Assembly: GCA_041655595.1 (NCBI GenBank)
Contig: JBBAFB010000026.1
Coordinates: 1-18,610, forward strand
Reading direction: 5' to 3'
DNA: 18,610 nt
Source: JBBAFB01 sp041655595
GTDB lineage: Bacteria > Bacillota > DULZ01
A model generated the notes under the pieces. That model did no database searches and was not told the origin of the DNA. It worked only from the letters and a program-made list of their open reading frames with translations. Made by a program: the position numbers and the translations under genes. Below, one piece after another: positions 6,013 to 12,981 of this stretch (positions are counted from its first letter, which is position 1; each line of letters begins with the position of its first letter).

Positions 6013-8427
6013 ATGCGGGTATCATATAATTGGCTAAAGGAATATGTGAATATTAATATTTCACCTGGTGAATTAGCGGAAAAACTTACTATGAGTGGCT
6101 TGGAAGTTGATAAGCTGGAATATTTGGCTCAAGAAATAGAAAATGTGGTTGTCGGCAAAATCTTAGAAGTTAGTAGCCATCCAAATGCCGAAAAGTTGTT
6201 TGTCTGTTCCGTAGATGTAGGTAATAATGTTTTACAAATAGTTACGGGTGCACCCAACATAAAAAAGAACATAACGGTACCGGTAGCATTGGTAGGTGCT
6301 TTACTGCCTAACGGAATTAAGATCGAAAAAGCTAATTTTAGAGGGATTTCTTCTGATGGTATGTTATGTTCCGCTGAAGAATTAAAATTAGATATACCTC
6401 AAAACCTTCAGCAGGAGGAGCCGGGGATACTAATACTTGGGGACGATGCTGTTATAGGTATGTCCGTAACTGATTACTTTGGCCTCGATGATTATATTTT
6501 TGAGTTGGAGCTGACTCCCAATAGAGCAGATTGCCTTAGTATGATAAATGTAGCCAGAGAGGTTGCTGTAATTTGCGGAGAAAAATTAAGGTTACCTAAG
6601 ATTAACCCAGAAGGAATTGAGGGGCGATTTCCTTTTACGGTAACAATTAAAGACGAGAGTCTTTGCAACCGTTACATTGCTCTTAAAATTGACAAGATAA
6701 AACTGGGCCCTTCACCGAGGTGGATGCAGGAACGTCTTTTAGCAGGCGGAATGAGACCAATTAATAACGTAGTTGATGTGACTAATTATGTGATGCTGGA
6801 AACCGGGCAACCACTCCATGCCTTTGACTTTGATAAATTGGTGGGAAATAAAATTATTGTACGCCGTGCAAAAGAAAGTGAAACAATAGTGACTCTTGAT
6901 GGCAACCTGCGTAAATTAGACTCGGAAATGCTTTTGATTGCAGATGACAATGGTCCGGTTGCAATTGCCGGTGTTATGGGTGGCTTGGATTCGGAGGTAA
7001 CTAGTCAAACTAGGACAGTATTGTTGGAATCGGCTCACTTTGAAAATATGTCCGTAAGAAAAACAGCTAGGAAACTAGGTCTGCGCTCTGAGGCATCTTC
7101 TCGCTTTGAAAAGGGTGTAGATAAGGAAGGGGCCCTTTTTGCTGCTTGTAGAGCCTTTGAACTGTTGGCTGGGTTGACAACAGATACAAGCAGTGGCGGT
7201 AAAATAGATGTTTACCCCGTTCCTTGGGAGGCCCCTATCATAGGTCTGAGAACAGCACGGGTCAATAAGATTTTAGGTGTTTCCTTAAGCACGTCAAAAA
7301 TTAAAGAGTTATTGGCAAAATTGAACTTTAGGGTTACAGACGAAACGGAAGACCAGCTTAGTTACCTTATTCCAAGTTATAGGCAGGATATTACGCGGGA
7401 AATAGATTTAATTGAAGAAGTTGCCAGATTTTATGGATATAACAATATTGAGGCGACCTTGCCTTATAGCGAAATGAGGCCGGAGCAAAAGACGCCATTG
7501 CAATCATTGGAGGAAGAAATTAAAAATCAGGCTGCAAACCTTGGTTTAACTGAGGTAGTCACTTACAGCTTTATTAACCCTGACTTCGGCGATAAGTTGA
7601 ATTTGTCATCGGAAAATGCCTGGGTTGAAACTATAAAAATGGCGAATCCATTATCGGAGGAGCAAAGTGTAATGAGAACTACCTTAATACCCGGTTTGCT
7701 TTCAGTTTGCGAAAGGAACTTTAATCGCAGACAAAAGGATTTAGCTATTTTTGAAGTTGGAAGGGTATACTTGCCGACATTAACCGGTATTTTACCCCAA
7801 GAGCGTCTTCATTTTGCGGCCTTGATTAGCGGCAAGTTCAATCCCGGTTGGTCTTGGCCCGTTCAAAATTTTGATTTCTACTATTTAAAAGGTATTATAG
7901 AAAAGCTTATCAAAGGCTTAATGAGGAAAACCCCGCAATTTCAGCCTTTGGTAGAGAAAGGAATTTTCCACCCGATGCGCTCGGCCGTTATTTTCGTCGG
8001 AGATCGCCAAATCGGAGCTATGGGTGAATTGCATCCCAAGGTTCAGGAAACCTTTGGATTAGCCCAAAAAGTTTATCTTACCCATTTAGATCTTCAACTC
8101 ATGATAGAGCTTGAAAAAGAAAAATTCTATTATCAGCCTATTCCCAAGTTTCCTAGTGTCACTCGTGACATGGCTATTTTACTATCAGAGGAAGTCAGCT
8201 CCCTTGCAATTGGAGAAATAATTAAAAAAGTAGGGGGAGATTTAGTTTCAAGTTTCGAGTTGTTTGATGTTTACAGGGGGTCTCAAATTACTAAAGGGTA
8301 TAAAAGCTTGGCCTATGGTATCACCTACCAAGGCCGGAGTCGAACTTTGACAGATAAAGAAGTAACAGAAGTACATGAAAAAATAAGAGAAGCAATTAAA
8401 AATGAATTGAAAGCGGAGTTTAGATAA
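6013..8427 (+). CDS. pheT: Phenylalanyl-tRNA synthetase beta subunit
   Basis: Non-catalytic partner of PheS that recognises tRNA-Phe and edits mischarged Tyr-tRNA-Phe; 804 residues, full length. Domains in order: the N-terminal start MRVSYNWLKEYV; an OB-fold tRNA-binding domain (about 43-150); the B3/B4 editing domain (about 205-385, with NNVVDVTNYVMLETGQPLHAFD); the B5 domain (about 408-480); a catalytic-like core; and a C-terminal FDX-ACB anticodon-binding domain (about 707-803, starting at IPKFPSVTRDMA). GGAGG at 6001-6005 lies 7 nt before the ATG. It is translationally spaced with pheS. zapA follows after 83 nt, as in other Firmicutes. Confidence 0.98.
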   Translation: MRVSYNWLKEYVNINISPGELAEKLTMSGLEVDKLEYLAQEIENVVVGKILEVSSHPNAEKLFVCSVDVGNNVLQIVTGAPNIKKNITVPVALVGALLPNGIKIEKANFRGISSDGMLCSAEELKLDIPQNLQQEEPGILILGDDAVIGMSVTDYFGLDDYIFELELTPNRADCLSMINVAREVAVICGEKLRLPKINPEGIEGRFPFTVTIKDESLCNRYIALKIDKIKLGPSPRWMQERLLAGGMRPINNVVDVTNYVMLETGQPLHAFDFDKLVGNKIIVRRAKESETIVTLDGNLRKLDSEMLLIADDNGPVAIAGVMGGLDSEVTSQTRTVLLESAHFENMSVRKTARKLGLRSEASSRFEKGVDKEGALFAACRAFELLAGLTTDTSSGGKIDVYPVPWEAPIIGLRTARVNKILGVSLSTSKIKELLAKLNFRVTDETEDQLSYLIPSYRQDITREIDLIEEVARFYGYNNIEATLPYSEMRPEQKTPLQSLEEEIKNQAANLGLTEVVTYSFINPDFGDKLNLSSENAWVETIKMANPLSEEQSVMRTTLIPGLLSVCERNFNRRQKDLAIFEVGRVYLPTLTGILPQERLHFAALISGKFNPGWSWPVQNFDFYYLKGIIEKLIKGLMRKTPQFQPLVEKGIFHPMRSAVIFVGDRQIGAMGELHPKVQETFGLAQKVYLTHLDLQLMIELEKEKFYYQPIPKFPSVTRDMAILLSEEVSSLAIGEIIKKVGGDLVSSFELFDVYRGSQITKGYKSLAYGITYQGRSRTLTDKEVTEVHEKIREAIKNELKAEFR

Positions 8428-8510
8428 CCAGGGTAATTGATATGTAGCAGGATTTCTCCTTGTTCTAGCGAATAAAAATATAGGTAACTGGAATAAGGAG
8501 GCTTAAACCG

Positions 8511-8780
8511 ATGTTATTCGAAAAAAGGGAGAAAAAAAGGATTTCTGTTACAATTTTTGATCAGGAATATATAGTAAGGAGTCACGAAGATGGGGACTAT
8601 GTAAAAAGCTTGGCTTCACATCTGGATGAAAAAATGAGAGAGATTAAACGAAAGAACCAGATTTTGAGTCCTTATAAGGTTGCAGTTCTTGCCGCTTTAA
8701 ATCTAACTGATGAATTGTTTAAGGTACAGGCTGAACACGAAGAATTAATAGATTTGATTGAAGAGACAAAAATTAGGTAA
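8511..8780 (+). CDS. zapA: Cell division protein ZapA
   Basis: Small FtsZ-associated protein that bundles FtsZ filaments and stabilises the Z-ring; 89 residues, typical for Firmicutes. The N-terminal globular head (RISVTIFDQEYIVRS, with the short EDGDYVKSLASHLDEKM helix region) is followed by a helix rich in Ala, Leu and Glu (KVAVLAALNLTDELFKVQAE) that would form the coiled-coil dimer. AAGGAGG at 8495-8501 precedes ATG 8511. The position downstream of pheT matches Bacillus, where zapA also lies between pheT and mutS2, and this supports the call. A hairpin follows 18 nt after the stop. Confidence 0.9.
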   Translation: MLFEKREKKRISVTIFDQEYIVRSHEDGDYVKSLASHLDEKMREIKRKNQILSPYKVAVLAALNLTDELFKVQAEHEELIDLIEETKIR

Positions 8781-8798
8781 GATGATTCAAGCTTCGAA

Positions 8799-8828
8799 AA
8801 CAAAACCTCATTTTAATGAGGTTTTGTT
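8799..8828 (+). terminator. Probable terminator after zapA
   Basis: A 14-bp perfect stem, AACAAAACCTCATT (8799-8812) with AATGAGGTTTTGTT (8815-8828), loop TT. The stem ends in T-rich sequence, but the tail TTGTTGTTC is broken by G. It probably ends the yqzL-pheST-zapA transcript, at less than full efficiency. Confidence 0.75.
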
Positions 8829-8856
8829 GTTCAACTTAAAAAATTTTGGATACAAT
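8827..8856 (+). promoter_or_regulatory. Possible promoter of the glycosylase-nif3-mutS2 group
   Basis: TACAAT at 8851-8856 is a good -10. The best -35 is TTGTTC (8827-8832) with an 18-nt spacer, which matches the consensus only in its first three bases. A new promoter is expected here because a terminator lies just upstream and the downstream genes are co-oriented. Confidence 0.35.
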
Positions 8857-8915
8857 AAAAACGGAGGTAGCCCTTCCCATAACGCAAAAAATCAGACAGA
8901 GGTATAGGGAGAGAA

Positions 8916-9518
8916 ATGATAAAAAAAGAAAAGTATTTGCAAAAACTATTGCCGCAGAAATTTTATCAAAGAGATACTGTTACAGTTGCCAAGGAATTAT
9001 TAGGCCAGTTATTATTTCATTTTGATGGAATAAATCTTACCCTGGGTCGGATTGTAGAGACCGAGGCCTACTTGGGTGAAGGGGATGCCGCTTCCCATTC
9101 GTTTAGGGGCGTAACACCCAGGTGTCGGACCATGTTTGCCCGGGCAGGAAAAGCATATATATACCAGATTTATGGTGTTCACCACTGTTTTAATATTACT
9201 ACAGAATTGCCGGAAATAGGTTCCGCGGTGCTGATTAGAGCCCTAGAGCCTTTGGAAGGTGTCGAACTGATGCAAAGGAGGAGAGGCAGGTATAATCTTA
9301 GGGATTTATGTAGCGGTCCTGCCAAATTGGTGCAAGCCTTAGGAATAAAAAAGGAACACGATGGTTTATCATTAGCCGAAGGTGTTATAGGTGTCAGCCG
9401 TCATGGTTTGTCAGTCGGTGAGGTTATCTACACTACAACTAGAGTAGGAATTACGAAAGCAGCAGATTTGCCTTTGAGGTTTTATATCAAGGATAATCAA
9501 TATGTTTCAAAAAAATAA
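8916..9518 (+). CDS. mpg: 3-methyladenine DNA glycosylase (AAG/MPG family)
   Basis: Base-excision repair enzyme that removes alkylated or deaminated purines such as 3-methyladenine and hypoxanthine; 200 residues, usual for the bacterial AAG family. Compared with human AAG, VETEAY carries the catalytic glutamate (E50, human E125) and the intercalating tyrosine (Y52, Y127). H61 (H136), Y83 (Y159), N93 (N169) and R108 (R182, in VLIRALEP) are all present. Oddly, the conserved TPRN..MF motif reads TPRCRTMF, with Cys70 in place of Asn. ATG 8916 has AGGGAG close upstream. An orphan GGAGGT at 8863-8868 has no usable start after it. The Nif3-like gene begins 16 nt after the stop, so the two are probably cotranscribed. 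Confidence 0.93.
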   Translation: MIKKEKYLQKLLPQKFYQRDTVTVAKELLGQLLFHFDGINLTLGRIVETEAYLGEGDAASHSFRGVTPRCRTMFARAGKAYIYQIYGVHHCFNITTELPEIGSAVLIRALEPLEGVELMQRRRGRYNLRDLCSGPAKLVQALGIKKEHDGLSLAEGVIGVSRHGLSVGEVIYTTTRVGITKAADLPLRFYIKDNQYVSKK

Positions 9519-9534
9519 GAAGGAGTGTTAACCT

Positions 9535-10476
9535 GTGAGATTAAAAGAGATTTATCAATTAGCCATCAAGCTGGGGATGGAAAATGATCCGCGAGGATTA
9601 GCTTCAGTGGAAAAGGAATTAAAGGTAAAAGAAGAGAAGTATCAAGAGTTGACAGAGGTCAAAAAGCAAGAGTTTGACTTGGAAAGGTTAAATAACCCTT
9701 ATAGTGATACCAGAATCTTGGCGGGCGATGAAGATCGGCAAATTAAAAGAGTTTTGGCCGGTATTGATATGGAAGTAGGTGAAATTCTTTTAGCAGATAG
9801 GCTTCAAAATATTGACCTTGTTTTAGCTCATCATCCCGAGGGGAAGGCATTGGCTGCCTTGCACGATGTAATGCATTTACAAGAGGATTTACTGGAACTC
9901 TTGGGTGTGCCCATTAATGTGGCGGAAAGTATTATGAGCAGCAGAATTAATGAAGTCAAAAGAAGCCTTTCACCTGTAAACCACAATAGGGCTGTTGACG
10001 CCGCACGTTTGCTGGGTTTGGGTTTTATGTGTGTCCATACCCCGGCGGATAATATGGTAAGTACTTATTTAACTCAATATTTAGAGGAAAAGGGACCGAG
10101 AACAGTGGGTGATTTAATAAAATCCTTAAAAGAAATACCTGAATATGCCGAAGCGGTTAAGGCAAATGCGGGGCCCATGGTTTTTGTGGGTAGCGAAGAG
10201 AGAAAGTGCGGGAAAATAACAATTGATATGACCGGAGGAACAAGCGGATCGGAGTCTTCCTTTGAAAAGTTAGCGCAAGCCGGTGTTGGCACTATCGTTT
10301 CCATGCATATGTCGGAAAAACACCGTAAAGAGGCAGAAAAGGCTCATTTAAATGTGGTGGTAGCCGGACATATTTCCAGTGATTCCTTAGGTATGAATTT
10401 GTTTTTAGACGACCTTGAAGCTAAAGGTATAGAAGTTTTAAACTGTTCCGGTTTAATTAGGGTGAAAAGGCAGTAA
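9535..10476 (+). CDS. Nif3-like (DUF34/NGG1p-interacting factor 3) metalloprotein
   Basis: 313 residues from GTG 9535, with AAGGAG at 9520-9525. The Nif3/YbgI family folds around a dinuclear metal site; proposed roles include GTP cyclohydrolase I-like or metal-chaperone activity, and none is secure. The expected ligands are visible: H99-H100 in LAHHPEG, D172 in VHTPAD, and H279 in AGHISSD with D283 at the place where E. coli YbgI has Glu (H-x3-E). The first ~65 residues form a charged helical extension (EKELKVKEEKYQELTEVKK) outside the core. The segment MTGGTSGSESSFEKLAQAGVG is glycine- and serine-rich. It lies between the glycosylase and mutS2. The overall similarity to textbook Nif3 is low, so the call rests on ligand order and fold-like spacing. 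Confidence 0.68.
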   Translation: MRLKEIYQLAIKLGMENDPRGLASVEKELKVKEEKYQELTEVKKQEFDLERLNNPYSDTRILAGDEDRQIKRVLAGIDMEVGEILLADRLQNIDLVLAHHPEGKALAALHDVMHLQEDLLELLGVPINVAESIMSSRINEVKRSLSPVNHNRAVDAARLLGLGFMCVHTPADNMVSTYLTQYLEEKGPRTVGDLIKSLKEIPEYAEAVKANAGPMVFVGSEERKCGKITIDMTGGTSGSESSFEKLAQAGVGTIVSMHMSEKHRKEAEKAHLNVVVAGHISSDSLGMNLFLDDLEAKGIEVLNCSGLIRVKRQ

Positions 10477-10539
10477 CCTTTTTAGTGTCAGGTTTTTGAC
10501 TGGTTTATTATGAACAGAAATGAAAGATGTGAAAAATAA

Positions 10540-12906
10540 ATGCTTCATTTCAATACGGAAAAATTAGAGCTACCTAAGATACTGGGCCGTTTAGAGGAAA
10601 TGTGTTCATCTTCACTGGGGAAGGATTGGGTTGCAAGCCTTTCCCCTTCCGATAACCTGGAAGAAATATTTAACCGGCAAAAAGAAACAAGCGAAGCTGT
10701 TAATTGTTTACGTCTTTATCCCGTTTTTACTTTGGGGGGCATTAGGGATATTCGTAACTACCTGTGGAGGGTAGAAAAAGAAGGGGTACTTAATCCTACA
10801 GAATTGCTGGAGGTATTAGATACGCTACAGGCCGGCAGAAAAATAAAAAGGTTTTTTGAAAAAGCAAAAGAGGAATTTGTTATTTTGAAAAATATCAGCT
10901 CTAGACTCTGCGAGCTAAACCTTTTGGAAAAAGAGATCAGCAAATCCATCGGGGAAGACGGAAAAATAAAAGATGATGCTTCGCAAAAATTAGCCGGTAT
11001 TAGGAGAAAACTTCATAACCTGGAAAATGGCATTAAGGGTAAATTGGAACAAATTCTCAGGTCGGGGGAATTCCAAAAAGAGTTGCAGGAGAACTTAATT
11101 ACTATCAGAAATGATCGCTATGTTTTACCTGTTAAGCAAGAATACCGTTCCCGTTTTCCAGGTTTGATTCACGATCAATCGGCCAGTGGTGCAACTTTAT
11201 TTATTGAACCCATAGCTATAGTGGAAATGAATAATGAGCTGAGAAAAGTTCAATTGGAAGAGAAAAAAGAGATTGAAGCGATTTTGGCGGCCATATCCAA
11301 GCAAATATTTGCAGTAAAAGAAGAATTGCAAATAACGGTGGACTGCTTGGGTCAATTGGATTTTATTTTCGCCAAGTCAAGATTAAGCTATGCCATGAAG
11401 GGCTCAAGCCCTAGATTTAACAGTGATGGCTATATAAAAATCCGACAGGGCAGGCATCCGCTAATTATTGGTGAGGCGGTGCCCCTTGATCTTGAGCTGG
11501 GCAAGAACTTTGATGTTTTAATCATTACGGGACCGAACACCGGCGGGAAAACAGTGGCACTTAAAACAACGGGCCTTTTATGTTTAATGGCCCAATGCGG
11601 GTTGCATATTCCCGCTGAGCCGGAAACGGAATTAGCTGTTTTTAAGCAAATTTTTGCTGATATAGGAGATGAGCAAAGTATTGAGCAATCTCTAAGCACT
11701 TTTTCTAGTCATATGAGAAATTTAGTGTCTATTGTAGATAATGCAGATTCGAAAAGCTTGGTGCTGGTTGATGAATTGGGAGCAGGTACTGATCCCGTTG
11801 AAGGATCTGCCTTGGCAATGGCTATTCTCAATAAATTGCATCAATTAGGGGCCAAGATTGTAGCCACAACTCATTATAGTGAATTGAAGGCCTTTGCATA
11901 CAACACAAAGGGTATGGAAAATGCCAGTGTGGAATTTGATCCGGTCAGCCTAAAGCCTACCTATAGACTTTTAATTGGCACGCCGGGCCGTAGCAATGCC
12001 TTAGAAATAGCCGGCAGATTAGGTTTGAATAAGCAGGTAGTTGATATGGCTAAAGGCTATATATCTAAAGATGAGCTGGAAGTCGGCGCATTAATTGAAG
12101 AACTGGAGGAGCGCAGGCAATTCCTAGAGAAGGAGCAGGCCAAGGTTAATGCTGTTCAAGTGGAAATGCAAGTACTCAGGGAAAAGCTTGAAGAAAAAAG
12201 AAAGTCCCTCTTGGTGGAAGAACATAAGATTTTAGAAGGGGCTCAGTTGAAGGCTAAAAGGATTATAAATGAAACACAGGCAATTACCGGGGGCATAATT
12301 GCCGAATTAAAGGAAAATACAAAAATTCAAGAAAAAAAGGAACAGGAAAGAGCGTTTGCAAAGGCAAGGCAGTTACTCAGAGGGTTAAAAGAAAAAAACA
12401 GAGAAGCATTAGAAATTGAAAAAGAACAATTTAAAGATGATCCTCCGCCGGATGTAAAACCGGGTGAGATGGTTTATCTGATGAGCTTGCAGCAAAGAGG
12501 TAGAGTTTTAACATCACCAAATAACCAAAATGAAGTTCAGGTTCAAGTTGGTATTATGAAAGTACAAGTATCTCTGTCTGAATTACGCATTCTCTCCGAA
12601 AGCGCAGTGGAACAAAGCTTCAGCAATGTTTCAGCTTTGATGATGGATAAAAGCAGCAATATTACATCAGAGCTTGATTTGCTAGGTCTGACAGTGGAGG
12701 AGGCTTTGGAAGTTACGACTAAATATCTGGATGATGCTTTATTAAGTAACCTAGTTATGGTTACCTTGATTCACGGGAAGGGGACAGGTGCCCTCAGATT
12801 AGCGGTTCAAGCATTGCTACAGGAGCATCCTCATGTTAAAGGTTTTAGGCTTGGGAGCCACGGTGAAGGTGGGTCCGGCGTTACTATAGTAGAATTAAAA
12901 AGTTAA
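10540..12906 (+). CDS. mutS2: MutS2 ATPase (MutS2/Smr family)
   Basis: MutS paralogue lacking the mismatch-recognition domains; 788 residues, typical. In bacteria MutS2 suppresses homologous recombination, and in Bacillus it acts on collided ribosomes. Domains: MutS core and clamp (about 1-310); Walker A GPNTGGKT (331-338); Walker B LVLVDELGAGTDP with D411-E412; a long coiled coil (about 505-640); a KOW-like segment (about 641-685); and a C-terminal Smr domain (about 710-788) with HGKGTG (745-750). The Smr LDLR/LDLH motif reads LDLLG (712-716), with Leu715 in place of the basic residue. The ATG has only a weak purine-rich SD. Bacillus also has mutS2 downstream of pheT and zapA. It ends 51 nt before a bidirectional terminator. 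Confidence 0.97.
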   Translation: MLHFNTEKLELPKILGRLEEMCSSSLGKDWVASLSPSDNLEEIFNRQKETSEAVNCLRLYPVFTLGGIRDIRNYLWRVEKEGVLNPTELLEVLDTLQAGRKIKRFFEKAKEEFVILKNISSRLCELNLLEKEISKSIGEDGKIKDDASQKLAGIRRKLHNLENGIKGKLEQILRSGEFQKELQENLITIRNDRYVLPVKQEYRSRFPGLIHDQSASGATLFIEPIAIVEMNNELRKVQLEEKKEIEAILAAISKQIFAVKEELQITVDCLGQLDFIFAKSRLSYAMKGSSPRFNSDGYIKIRQGRHPLIIGEAVPLDLELGKNFDVLIITGPNTGGKTVALKTTGLLCLMAQCGLHIPAEPETELAVFKQIFADIGDEQSIEQSLSTFSSHMRNLVSIVDNADSKSLVLVDELGAGTDPVEGSALAMAILNKLHQLGAKIVATTHYSELKAFAYNTKGMENASVEFDPVSLKPTYRLLIGTPGRSNALEIAGRLGLNKQVVDMAKGYISKDELEVGALIEELEERRQFLEKEQAKVNAVQVEMQVLREKLEEKRKSLLVEEHKILEGAQLKAKRIINETQAITGGIIAELKENTKIQEKKEQERAFAKARQLLRGLKEKNREALEIEKEQFKDDPPPDVKPGEMVYLMSLQQRGRVLTSPNNQNEVQVQVGIMKVQVSLSELRILSESAVEQSFSNVSALMMDKSSNITSELDLLGLTVEEALEVTTKYLDDALLSNLVMVTLIHGKGTGALRLAVQALLQEHPHVKGFRLGSHGEGGSGVTIVELKS

Positions 12907-12957
12907 TTTGTTTTCAATTGGCCCTTGCTGGTCCCTTTTTCCGTTTTTTTGCAATCA

Positions 12958-12981
12958 AAAAAAGACCCTAGGGTCTTTTTT
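12958..12981. terminator. Bidirectional terminator between mutS2 and the PBP gene
   Basis: An 11-bp perfect inverted repeat, AAAAAAGACCC (12958-12968) and GGGTCTTTTTT (12971-12981), around TA. The U-tract is usable on both strands. It serves mutS2 on the plus strand and the convergent PBP gene on the minus strand. The PBP stop codon (12982-12980) lies within the arm. Confidence 0.9.

Noticed and set aside
8861..8890. Strong SD-like GGAGGTAG upstream of the glycosylase gene
   Set aside because: No ATG, GTG or TTG stands at a usable distance and no sensible small ORF follows. It may be a remnant or chance.
10475..10497. AACCT/AGGTT hairpin followed by T5 between the Nif3-like gene and mutS2
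   Set aside because: A five-pair stem with a ten-base loop is too weak to call a terminator. TTGACT at 10496 also lacks a -10 partner.
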